A stretch of 12,630 nt of DNA from contig JAFXDD010000023.1 in NCBI GenBank assembly GCA_017516285.1, positions 1 to 12,630 on the forward strand, given 5' to 3'. How positions within the stretch are numbered: the first letter of the stretch is position 1; every line of letters starts with the position of its first letter. The translations under genes and the position numbers were made by a program. The notes beneath the pieces were generated by a model. The model did no database searches. It worked only from the letters and a program-made list of their open reading frames with translations, and was not told the DNA's origin. This document shows, one piece after another, positions 6,223 to 12,564 of this stretch. This DNA comes from Lachnospiraceae bacterium. Its GTDB lineage: Bacteria; Bacillota_A; Clostridia; Lachnospirales; Lachnospiraceae.

Positions 6223-7011
6223 TTACGCAGACATGTCCCTTTTATGATACACTACTCCACCCAAGATTACAACCACAACCGTCACTGCCAGGCCTAAAAA
6301 CATAAGACCCATACGTGAGTCCCCGCCGCTGTAAATCTGTGCCGCATTGGCATAGTAATAAGGGGTAAAATACTTCAAAAACTCCAAATCCGGCATAATA
6401 TTGCACATAATATCCATTACATAAAAAAGAACTGCGATTCCCAGAGCCAAACCGATTTGCTTGTGTCGGCACACGGCCGATATGAGGTAACAGATGCTGC
6501 CAATTTCAATCTGCATCACCAGTGCCAGCAGATGATACTCCACAAATTCCGCCATGGTTATTTCCTCACCGATGGCCACATAAGCTACCACATCCAGACC
6601 AATGCAGACCACGTTAAATACCATAATCAACAGCAGTAAGGTCACATATTTCCACAGATAAATGTAACTGCGACTCACCGGCATGGTATGTAAAAATTCC
6701 ATGGTATGACCTTCCTCCTCCTTGGACAAAAGCACAGCTCCCGTCATGGCTGCAAACATGGCACCACCCAGCAGGAAAATAATACTGATTTCCGTGGCAT
6801 AGAAGCCTGTCAGAGTAGCAATACTCATCTTATCCATACCGAAGGCTGCGGAAAAGCTACCCATTTCTGCAAACATCTGTCCCATTTCCGCCATACTGTC
6901 TTCCAGACTCTCAAACATCAGAATACAGCCACTACAGCAAATCCCCACGCAAAGAGTCCAGATCAGCAGGGACTTAAAATTCATCTTCCATTCCTGTTTT
7001 AATAATGTCAT
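6223..7011 (-). CDS. ABC-2 type transporter permease
   Basis: This is a 262-residue membrane protein with six likely helices (about 14-33, 72-95, 119-146, 158-180, 186-206, 235-255). Between helices 2 and 3 is the charged stretch SKEEEGHTMEFLHTMPVSR, typical of ABC-2 permeases of the drug, lantibiotic or bacitracin export type. It starts 12 bp after the ATPase gene with AAGGAGG in the gap. It should assemble with that ATPase as an exporter; two permease copies per complex are likely because no second permease gene is present. Confidence 0.9.
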   Translation of the reverse strand: MTLLKQEWKMNFKSLLIWTLCVGICCSGCILMFESLEDSMAEMGQMFAEMGSFSAAFGMDKMSIATLTGFYATEISIIFLLGGAMFAAMTGAVLLSKEEEGHTMEFLHTMPVSRSYIYLWKYVTLLLLIMVFNVVCIGLDVVAYVAIGEEITMAEFVEYHLLALVMQIEIGSICYLISAVCRHKQIGLALGIAVLFYVMDIMCNIMPDLEFLKYFTPYYYANAAQIYSGGDSRMGLMFLGLAVTVVVVILGGVVYHKRDMSA

Positions 7012-7023
7012 AATCCTTCCTCC

Positions 7024-7842
7024 TTAATCATAGTACTGCATGAAAATCTCTTCCAAAGAAGGTTCCTCTATGAGCACATCCTCCGGCTCCATGGCACTTA
7101 ATTTGTGAATCAGTGCGCTTATAGGGCCATCGTGGGTAAAATGTTCTTCCCGTCCGTCCTTCCACACCTTTACCATGCGCAGATTGGTACGGGACAGGTT
7201 CTCCACCGTATCCACCTTTAATATTTTACCCTCTTTGATAATAGCCGCATTTCGGCAATATTTCTTCACCTCTGACAACACATGGGAGGACAAAAAGCAG
7301 GTGGTTCCTTTTTTGTTAGCTTCCTGAAGCAGCCTGAAAAAGCTATCCTGCATCAAAGGATCCAGTCCGGAAGTTGGCTCATCCAGTATCAGCAGCTTGG
7401 GCTGATGCTGCATGGCACAGACAATGCTTACCTTCTTACGGTTACCCAGTGACAATTCCTGTATCTTCTTACCGGTATCCACCTGCAGCGTTTCACAAAG
7501 CCTGACCGCTTCCTCGCTGCAATCCTTCTTATGCATATCTGCTGCAAAGCAAATCACATCCTTTACCTTCATGGTAGGATAAAACATGGACTCTGATGGC
7601 ATATAGCCTACTTCCTTCAGAATCTCCGTCTTTTGGGTGCGGGCATCCATACCTAAGATACGAATATTTCCTTCATACTGAAGCATGCCCAGCATGGAAC
7701 GAATGGCGGTGGACTTGCCTGCTCCGTTGGGTCCTAAGAATGCAAAGATGTCGCCTTCCTCCACCGCAAAGCTGATGTCATCCACGCCACGGTGCTTTCC
7801 GTATGTTATTGTTACGTTATTGATTTCAATAATATGAGCCAT
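7024..7842 (-). CDS. ABC transporter ATP-binding protein
   Basis: This is a 272-residue nucleotide-binding subunit with Walker A GPNGAGKST (37-45), a variant signature LSLGNRKKV (130-138) in place of LSGGQ, Walker B LLILDEP (150-156, catalytic Glu155), a D-loop SGLD, and the switch His187 in SSH. The C-terminal 60 residues form the extra domain common in the bacitracin/lantibiotic-type exporter ATPases. The start follows AAAGGAG. It is the first transporter gene after the LytTR and DUF3021 genes, and its partner permease is next. Substrate is not deducible. Confidence 0.94.
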   Translation of the reverse strand: MAHIIEINNVTITYGKHRGVDDISFAVEEGDIFAFLGPNGAGKSTAIRSMLGMLQYEGNIRILGMDARTQKTEILKEVGYMPSESMFYPTMKVKDVICFAADMHKKDCSEEAVRLCETLQVDTGKKIQELSLGNRKKVSIVCAMQHQPKLLILDEPTSGLDPLMQDSFFRLLQEANKKGTTCFLSSHVLSEVKKYCRNAAIIKEGKILKVDTVENLSRTNLRMVKVWKDGREEHFTHDGPISALIHKLSAMEPEDVLIEEPSLEEIFMQYYD

Positions 7843-7868
7843 ATGTGAACTCCTTTCTCTGAGTTATG

Positions 7869-8315
7869 TCAACCAACATCCTTATTTCGCTGTTGGAATT
7901 CCTTCAGTTCTTCATTTAGCGCCTTGGACTCCAAGTCCCGTTTTATCTTATAAACCCAAAAGGCGCAAACATAGGCCAGACACAGGTACAGGCTAAAAAG
8001 TAATAATTGCAGAGGGGCGTTAAACCATTTTCCAAGCCATGCTGCAAAAGTATAAATTCCTACACAAAGCAGGATATAGAGGGTCTCACGCAAGCCCAGC
8101 TTTTCCCCTTCATCAAAATTATCCAGACATAATAGTTGAAAGAATCCCATACCATAGGTCAGGAAAATCATCTCCGTCATATGCAGGATGCTGGCATTCC
8201 AATCCCCTTCCGCAATACGACACACACAGTAAAAGAACAAAATGCAGAAAAAATACAGACATGCCTTAAACTCCACACCGATTTCCTTACTTAAATATCT
8301 CTCAAAACGCGTCAT
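7869..8315 (-). CDS. DUF3021-like membrane protein, LytTR partner
   Basis: The protein has 148 residues with four membrane helices (about 17-34, 44-63, 78-94, 101-121) and a charged helical tail (DLESKALNEELKEFQQRNK). Size, helix layout and position directly after a small LytTR gene fit the DUF3021 family, thought to restrain the LytTR protein at the membrane. I chose ATG at 8315, one base after the LytTR stop, preceded by AGAGGTGAG. An in-frame GTG at 8324 overlaps the LytTR gene and is less likely. Assignment rests on topology and context more than on sequence motifs. Confidence 0.75.
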   Translation of the reverse strand: MTRFERYLSKEIGVEFKACLYFFCILFFYCVCRIAEGDWNASILHMTEMIFLTYGMGFFQLLCLDNFDEGEKLGLRETLYILLCVGIYTFAAWLGKWFNAPLQLLLFSLYLCLAYVCAFWVYKIKRDLESKALNEELKEFQQRNKDVG

Positions 8316-8316
8316 A

Positions 8317-8754
8317 CTACTCACCTCTCAGTTTCTTTCTAAAATCAGAAGCATAGGTTCTGGATATGATAATATGCTCCCCATTTTCCATGGTGGCATC
8401 GATACGATTGGAGGACAGACTCCGTAGAGCTGCCACCTTGTTGATATTCATTATCATGGACTTGCTGCATCGGAAGAAATACTCCTTTTGCAATAGTACC
8501 TCCAATTGCTGCAAGGTATAGTTCATCCGATACACTTCCTGCTCCGTATAGGCGAAGGTTTTGCCCTCCACACTTTCCGCATACAAAAGGTCTCCGGGGG
8601 CAATAACTACCTGTTCATTTTCCCTCCAGCCTAAGATGCGCCGGCTTCCCTGCTCCATAAAGGCCAGGATTCTCTCCACCTCTTCATTGACTTCCCGATA
8701 GTTCAGAATCAACTCATCCTCACCATCTGCCATTTGATTTATGATATATTTCAT
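8317..8754 (-). CDS. Stand-alone LytTR DNA-binding regulator
   Basis: This is a 145-residue protein whose last 100 residues form a LytTR domain. Typical marks are the beta-strand entry VIAPGDLLYAES, the core FFRCSKSMIMNINKV (93-107), and the end SRTYASDFRKKL (131-142). There is no receiver domain, so it belongs to the group of small LytTR regulators not driven by a histidine kinase. Genes of this type usually sit with a DUF3021 membrane partner and control their own operon, often including an ABC exporter. That is exactly the order here. The start is supported by AGGAG 5 nt upstream. Confidence 0.9.
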   Translation of the reverse strand: MKYIINQMADGEDELILNYREVNEEVERILAFMEQGSRRILGWRENEQVVIAPGDLLYAESVEGKTFAYTEQEVYRMNYTLQQLEVLLQKEYFFRCSKSMIMNINKVAALRSLSSNRIDATMENGEHIIISRTYASDFRKKLRGE

Positions 8755-8795
8755 GCTTTCTCCTGTCCGTACAGTCTCCGTCTTTTGATAATTTT

Positions 8796-8824
8796 ATTGT
8801 ATCAACCATCCGTTTTTTCTACAA
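8796..8824 (-). promoter_or_regulatory. Promoter of the LytTR-ABC-acyltransferase operon
   Basis: TTGTAG (8819-8824) and TACAAT (8796-8801) are 17 bp apart on the minus strand, about 42 bp before the LytTR start. No other good promoter is evident before the operon terminator, so all six genes are probably one transcript. Confidence 0.6.
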
Positions 8825-8834
8825 GGGCTTTTGG

Positions 8835-8876
8835 TGTAAGTGACACTTTTCGCCCCATAACAGACACTAACTTACA
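8835..8876. promoter_or_regulatory. Inverted repeat upstream of the LytTR promoter
   Basis: TGTAAGT (8835-8841) and ACTTACA (8870-8876) form a perfect 7-bp inverted repeat. On the inner side of each arm lies a GACACT/AGACACT copy, in direct orientation. The repeat starts 10 bp upstream of the -35 box, a fitting place for an activator such as the LytTR protein. The repeats are seen; the binder is inferred. Confidence 0.35.
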
Positions 8877-8893
8877 GAGCTTATGTCAAATTT

Positions 8894-8940
8894 GCCACAA
8901 ACAAAAAACACCCTCTGTGGCGCAGCCCCTTTGGGGCTGC
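8894..8940 (-). terminator. Double hairpin after the Spo0A-like gene, likely terminator
   Basis: On the minus strand a GC-rich hairpin with 8-bp arms GCAGCCCC/GGGGCTGC (8922-8940) is followed by GCCACA and TGTGGC (8916-8921 with 8894-8899), with a T6 run at 8903-8908. The T run is 14 nt from the strong stem, so the mechanism is not textbook. The position 40 bp after the stop fits transcription end. Confidence 0.5.
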
Positions 8941-8979
8941 TTACGCAAAGAATGTCTCTCTCATTTTATGTATTCTGTG

Positions 8980-9351
8980 TTATGCACTTTTTTCGCTATG
9001 TTCATTGGCCAGATAGAAGTACAATCGGGCGAGGAACTGTGAATTGGTGGGAACACCCTTGTTGGGATTAATACTGTTCCTGAACAGCCTATTAATCTGC
9101 TCTTTACTACCATGGTTCCAAGCCGTGGAAATGGCATGTCTGATACATCTTTCTACGCTGGCAGGAGTCGTATGATACTTTACTGCAATATCGATATACA
9201 GCAGCTTTGTAACGTGTCGCAGGTACTCTTCATCCATCAGTGCCAACTGTTCCGCATATGTAATATACTGGAATCCGATAAGGCTTGGGGACAATCCGAT
9301 GTCAAGTAATAATTCCTGAATTTCTGATACGTTGATTTTCTCGCTTTGCAT
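8980..9351 (-). CDS. Stand-alone Spo0A C-terminal DNA-binding domain protein
   Basis: This is a 123-residue protein matching the effector domain of Spo0A over nearly its whole length. It has IQELLLDIGLSPSLIGFQYI at the start, KLLYIDIAVKYHTTPASVE, the recognition region VERCIRHAISTAWNHG (about 66-81), and the end motif PTNSQFLARL (101-110). The response-regulator receiver domain of full Spo0A is absent, so phosphorylation cannot control it as in Spo0A. AAGGAG lies 8 nt before ATG. It may be a modulator that binds 0A-box-like DNA, a competitor of Spo0A, or a regulator of its divergent neighbour. It is not a truncated pseudogene in any obvious way, since it has its own start and ribosome site. 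Confidence 0.9.
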   Translation of the reverse strand: MQSEKINVSEIQELLLDIGLSPSLIGFQYITYAEQLALMDEEYLRHVTKLLYIDIAVKYHTTPASVERCIRHAISTAWNHGSKEQINRLFRNSINPNKGVPTNSQFLARLYFYLANEHSEKSA

Positions 9352-9374
9352 ACATTTTTCTCCTTAATTTATTC

Positions 9375-9397
9375 AAATTTGCTTTATAGGCAAATTT
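9375..9397. promoter_or_regulatory. Inverted repeat around the Spo0A-like -10 box, likely operator
   Basis: AAATTTGC (9375-9382) and GCAAATTT (9390-9397) are perfect 8-bp arms with a 7-bp spacer. The spacer holds TATAAA on the minus strand (9383-9388), the best -10 candidate for the Spo0A-like gene. A bound repressor would block that promoter. A further GCAAAT occurs at 9451-9456. The divergent S24-like repressor is the natural candidate binder. Confidence 0.5.
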
Positions 9398-9407
9398 TAT
9401 TTCAAAT

Positions 9408-9416
9408 ATTGACAAA
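9408..9416 (-). promoter_or_regulatory. 0A-box-like site at the shared promoter region
   Basis: On the minus strand the sequence TTTGTCAAT differs at one position from the Spo0A box TTTGTCRAA. It lies where the -35 element of the Spo0A-like gene would be, the usual place in Spo0A-activated promoters. It also covers the -35 box of the divergent gene. The match is short, so chance is possible. Confidence 0.35.
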
Positions 9417-9437
9417 TAAAAATATTTAAGATAACAT
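9409..9437 (+). promoter_or_regulatory. Promoter of the XRE/S24-like repressor gene
   Basis: A perfect TTGACA (9409-9414) and TAACAT (9432-9437) are 17 bp apart on the plus strand, about 55 bp before the start codon. Confidence 0.65.
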
Positions 9438-9464
9438 TTTTAGGTAAATTGCAAATATTTTCAC

Positions 9465-9480
9465 GTGTCAATTTAGACAC
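9465..9480. promoter_or_regulatory. Short inverted repeat in the repressor 5' UTR
   Basis: GTGTC and GACAC are separated by 6 bp and end just before the AGAAGGGA ribosome site. It may be a small operator for autoregulation or a weak hairpin. Confidence 0.25.
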
Positions 9481-9492
9481 AGAAGGGATTTT

Positions 9493-10179
9493 ATGCTTTG
9501 TGAGAGATTAAGACAGCTAACCAACGAGAAGGGATGGTCCTTACAACAGTTGGCGGAGATATCCGACCTCCCACTGGAAACCGTACGTAATATATACTAC
9601 GGCAAGACCCCCGACCCTAAGATTTCCACCGTCATGAAACTGGCTAAATCCTTTAATCTGACGGTAAATTGCCTGATGGGACAGTGCTCACACACCCCTC
9701 AGGAACGTGCCATATTGATTAACTACCGTAATTGCGGCAAGCACGGCAAGTCCATTATTGAACTGATTTCCAGATATGAAGCCTGCGCTATGAAAAAGGA
9801 ACGAGAGAAGGAAGGTCGCCACATGATACCTTGTATCGTTCCGGAAGGCACTGTATCCCACGGCATCATTTACGATATGTGTGAAACCGTGGAGATTGAA
9901 ACCGATGTGAAGGAAGCATATATTGCAATCCGTATGGTTTCTAATGACCTGGCTCCCACCTATTGTAAGGGTGATATCCTGTTATTTGAAAACCGCTTCC
10001 CTAAGCACGGTGAAAGGGCCGCCTTCTATAAAGGAGACCGAATTTATATCCGTAGGTATTTGGAAGAGGAAAATCAGTATTGCCTGAAATGCTTACATAA
10101 CTGCGATGTGGATATTATCCTGAAACGTATGGATGAAGTAGATTACATCGGCACCTGCGTGGATGTGGTAAGGGATTAA
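9493..10179 (+). CDS. XRE regulator with S24/LexA-like C-terminal domain, probably non-cleaving
   Basis: The 228-residue protein has an XRE helix-turn-helix (about 3-63, with WSLQQLAEISDLPLETVRNIYYG) and a C-terminal domain (about 112-226) shaped like the S24 peptidase fold of LexA and phage repressors. At the place of the catalytic GDSMEP motif it reads SNDLAP (150-155), so the nucleophilic Ser is replaced by Asp152. At the place of the catalytic Lys it reads IYIRRY, with Arg187/188. Self-cleavage is therefore unlikely and the domain may serve only for dimerisation or sensing. It is the only clear plus-strand gene here and is divergent from the Spo0A-like gene. AAGGGA precedes the ATG. Confidence 0.88.
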   Translation: MLCERLRQLTNEKGWSLQQLAEISDLPLETVRNIYYGKTPDPKISTVMKLAKSFNLTVNCLMGQCSHTPQERAILINYRNCGKHGKSIIELISRYEACAMKKEREKEGRHMIPCIVPEGTVSHGIIYDMCETVEIETDVKEAYIAIRMVSNDLAPTYCKGDILLFENRFPKHGERAAFYKGDRIYIRRYLEEENQYCLKCLHNCDVDIILKRMDEVDYIGTCVDVVRD

Positions 10180-10236
10180 TTTGTGAAGATTCTTTTAAGA
10201 TATGGATTATTTAGAAAAAAGTCATCGACAAAATAC

Positions 10237-10275
10237 AAGCCCAATCGACATAAACTGTCGGTCGGGCTTATTTAT
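10237..10275 (+). terminator. Terminator of the XRE/S24-like gene
   Basis: Arms 10237-10250 and 10256-10269 pair over 14 positions with one A-C mismatch and one U-G wobble around TAAAC. AAGCCC and GGGCTT form the base, followed by ATTTAT. It lies about 57 bp after the stop codon. Confidence 0.7.
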
Positions 10276-10338
10276 ATGACGAGGAAATTGTGCGAGTATG
10301 GTAATGGAGATTAAGAAAAATCATTTCGCAATTTTTCC

Positions 10339-10366
10339 AAGCGGATACGCCGGTATCCGCTTTTTT
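10339..10366 (+). terminator. Second strong terminator facing the S66 gene
   Basis: AAGCGGATAC and GTATCCGCTT form a perfect 10-bp stem with loop GCCG, followed by a T run. It ends 7 bp from the stop of the convergent S66 gene. It prevents plus-strand transcripts from entering that gene antisense. On the minus strand TTGGAAAAATT follows, so it is weaker for the S66 gene itself. The 63 bp between the two terminators hold no gene. Confidence 0.75.
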
Positions 10367-10372
10367 ATTTGC

Positions 10373-11404
10373 TCATGGAGAATGGCACACGCCACTCTCC
10401 AATATGGTAAATCGCAGATTCTCCATATCAAGCTCTGCCTCTGCTCCGTAGGGCAGGATACAAATGGGTGACGTATGTCCGAAATTGACTCCGTACAGAA
10501 TGGGCAGGTCCGTAAGTCCGTACTTGCGGGATACTACCTGACGGATTCTTTCTGTATAGGGTTGAAAGGAATCAGGAGTGCACATTTTACCGATAATCAC
10601 ACCCTTCAACACTTGAAGATACCCTTTTCTTCCCAACCAGTCAAAGAAGCCCTCCATGTACGCTACATCACAAAACTCCGGAATATCCTCAAAGAACAGG
10701 ATGGTATCTGTGAAATCCTCTTTTGTTAAAGTGATGAGGCTATCGCTGTCATGCTCCATCAGTCCTCCGTGTCCGCCAAAGAGCCGCCCTCGTACCACAC
10801 CCTTGCCCTGCACAGGTTCATATCCTTGGTTGATTATGTATTGCCTGATATGCTGCGGATTAGCATGGTCATGGGCATCATATGACCAGTCCTGGGAAGG
10901 CGGTATCTCTCCTATAGCTTCGGTATGAAAAAACACCTTTCGAAACCACTCTTTACTGTAAGAGTGCCACTCTTTTGCTTCTGCCACCGTAGTCAGCAGA
11001 TTGGGACCGTAAAAGGTGCTAAGTCCCAGCTGATGGCAGTACAGGTGGAGATTCATGACGTCCGAATATCCACAGAGAATCTTAGGATTTTTGCGGATTA
11101 CCTCCGGGTCCAGATAAGGTAACAGCTTGTGGGAATCATTGCCCCCGATATTGGCGATAATGGCCTTTACCTGCTTGTTTTCAAAGGTCCACATCACATC
11201 CTCTGCTCTGGCTTCCGGATGTTGTGCCAGGTACTCCGTCCCTTTCAGAGAATTAGGCGCTGCCACCACATGAAGCCCCAGCTCCTCCAGCCGCTTCACG
11301 CCCAGCTCATACTTCCAACGTATATCCGCATCCCCGGCACAACCCCAGGCGGGACTGATGGTGGCGATGGTGTCGCCGATATTTAGTTTTGGAGGTTTGA
11401 TCAT
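10373..11404 (-). CDS. S66 family serine peptidase (LD-carboxypeptidase/MccF-like)
   Basis: The 343-residue protein has the S66 Ser-Glu-His triad. Numbered from my start, the nucleophile is Ser114 in GYSDVMN, the acid Glu239 in LFFEDIP, and the base His310 in NFGHTSP. The conserved N-terminal block LNIGDTIATISPAWG and the NIGGNDSHKLLPYL block fit too. Family members cleave the L-D bond in murein tetrapeptides, or, as in MccF, inactivate microcin C-type aminoacyl nucleotides. Spacing of the triad is close to that of MccF. I chose ATG at 11404, with AAAGGAGGTG 6 nt before it. The in-frame GTG 18 bp upstream would contain the ribosome site. No signal peptide is seen, so it acts in the cytoplasm. 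Substrate cannot be settled from sequence alone. Confidence 0.93.
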   Translation of the reverse strand: MIKPPKLNIGDTIATISPAWGCAGDADIRWKYELGVKRLEELGLHVVAAPNSLKGTEYLAQHPEARAEDVMWTFENKQVKAIIANIGGNDSHKLLPYLDPEVIRKNPKILCGYSDVMNLHLYCHQLGLSTFYGPNLLTTVAEAKEWHSYSKEWFRKVFFHTEAIGEIPPSQDWSYDAHDHANPQHIRQYIINQGYEPVQGKGVVRGRLFGGHGGLMEHDSDSLITLTKEDFTDTILFFEDIPEFCDVAYMEGFFDWLGRKGYLQVLKGVIIGKMCTPDSFQPYTERIRQVVSRKYGLTDLPILYGVNFGHTSPICILPYGAEAELDMENLRFTILESGVCHSP

Positions 11405-11498
11405 GGTGGCACCTCCTTTCACATATTTTTAGTGCAAGGATTTTGTAATAATCGATGCAAATTTTAATAATTCGTAGTGGGAGAAGTCTCGTCGCACA

Positions 11499-11621
11499 TT
11501 TTTGGACATATACACATTTTCTTATTCAAAATGTCCATAAAAACGCCATTTTTCATGAATTTCGAGTACTTTTCAAGCGTTTTGGACATTTCTGAGACCT
11601 TTTTGCACAGATGTCCAAAAA
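11499..11621. repeat. Palindromic cluster with two TGGACAT-N21-ATGTCCA sites
   Basis: The 233 bp between the GNAT and S66 genes hold four copies of TGGACAT in alternating orientation: 11503-11509 (forward), 11531-11537 (reverse), 11583-11589 (forward) and 11611-11617 (reverse). The first pair and the second pair each have exactly 21 bp between half-sites. The outermost copies extend to perfect 11-bp arms (11499-11509 with 11611-11621). The inner copies are accompanied by AAAACGC (11540-11546) and GCGTTTT (11577-11583). It may be a double operator for a dimeric regulator, a branched RNA in the S66 leader, or a dispersed palindromic repeat. The short plus-strand ORF across it is not convincing. 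Outside it (11405-11498) I see only AT-rich DNA and no clear promoter. Confidence 0.65.
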
Positions 11622-11637
11622 GGAAATTCCTAATGGT

Positions 11638-12201
11638 TTATATCCCTTTTAGATACTCATCCCGCAAAATAGAATAATACATCCTTCCCTCATAACCATC
11701 ATTCATATAAAAATAGTCCCGAAGCGTTCCCTCATAGGTAAAGCCGCACTTCTCAATGACCTGCTTAGACGGTGTGTTGCTGGGGCGGACGCAAATCTGT
11801 ACCTTATGCAAATGGATTTGCTCAAAGCCGTAATCTATGATAGCCTTGGTGGCTTCCGTAGCATACCCTTTGCTCTGATAATCTACTCCGATACAGTACT
11901 CAATCTCTGCAAAATGGTTCTTACTGTCCACCAGAAAATAAGCGATTTGTCCAATACATTCACCGGACTCCTTCTCGATGATAGCCCATCGATAAGTATC
12001 CGTTTTTTCATAAGCACCAATGTACTTATCCAGAAGCCCCTTCACCGCTTCCTCGGTAATATATACCGGCTCCGCATACATAAACTGAACCCTCTCATCT
12101 GCCACCCAGTTTTTCAGCATGGATTCACCATCTGTGTAAGTAAAGGGGCGCAAAAGTAAGCGCGCGGTTTCTATTGTTTGAGTTCCTACATGAGTCAGCA
12201 T
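11638..12201 (-). CDS. GNAT acetyltransferase, RimJ/RimL type
   Basis: This is a 187-residue N-acetyltransferase of the Acetyltransf_3 group. The start shows ETARLLLRPFTYTDGE, the acetyl-CoA loop is QSKGYA (109-114) within GVDYQSKGYATEAT, and the end shows RPSNTPSKQVIEKCGFTYEGTLRDY, all typical for RimJ/RimL relatives. Such enzymes acetylate protein N-termini, amino sugars, or aminoacyl compounds. The start is supported by AGGAGG. It follows the small unknown gene with a 21-bp gap, so both are likely one transcript. No good terminator is seen after it other than the palindromic cluster. The substrate is unknown. Confidence 0.9.
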   Translation of the reverse strand: MLTHVGTQTIETARLLLRPFTYTDGESMLKNWVADERVQFMYAEPVYITEEAVKGLLDKYIGAYEKTDTYRWAIIEKESGECIGQIAYFLVDSKNHFAEIEYCIGVDYQSKGYATEATKAIIDYGFEQIHLHKVQICVRPSNTPSKQVIEKCGFTYEGTLRDYFYMNDGYEGRMYYSILRDEYLKGI

Positions 12202-12222
12202 GGTTAATCCTCCTAATCTTTT

Positions 12223-12564
12223 CTATCCATAAACCGCCTCCCGCAGAGGCTTGTCCCAGTAAATAACACCGTTCATCTCCTCCGCCAGTGCGTCGGCCAC
12301 TTCTTTCACCTGCTTCAGCATCAGGGCGTCGCGCTTCTTGGAACGTCTGCCCTTTTCGTTGAAAATCTCCTTGCTTGCATAGGCATCGTAGGAAATGCCA
12401 AAATCCTCCTCATCCCTGTGGGGAAAGAAGGATATACCTACTTCATACATAATATTTCCGCTATCCGAAGTGGCTGTCAGCGTAACCACCACACCCTTAC
12501 GCTCCACTTCGTTGTACACGCATTCTCCACTCAAATACTGCTTATACACATCGATTACTTTCAT
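12223..12564 (-). CDS. Small protein of unknown function
   Basis: The protein has 113 residues when started at ATG 12564, which has AAGGAGG at a good distance. A longer reading frame (from 12618) would place that ribosome site inside the gene. The protein looks like a compact alpha/beta domain: an N-terminal helix, strands with KGVVVTLTATSD and IMYEVGISFF, then an Arg/Lys-rich helix (GRRSKKRDALMLKQVKEVADALAEEM). There is no signal peptide or membrane helix. It probably shares a transcript with the acetyltransferase. I do not recognise a family. Confidence 0.75.
   Translation of the reverse strand: MKVIDVYKQYLSGECVYNEVERKGVVVTLTATSDSGNIMYEVGISFFPHRDEEDFGISYDAYASKEIFNEKGRRSKKRDALMLKQVKEVADALAEEMNGVIYWDKPLREAVYG

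Noticed and set aside
8884..8890. TGTCAAA, a perfect core 0A box between the LytTR promoter and the Spo0A-like terminator
   Set aside because: A 7-bp degenerate match is expected by chance in a window of this size, and it does not lie at a promoter -35 position.
11477..11677. 66-codon plus-strand ORF across the GGACAT cluster
   Set aside because: It reads through the palindromic repeats and ends inside the acetyltransferase gene antisense. No convincing ribosome site or domain is seen.
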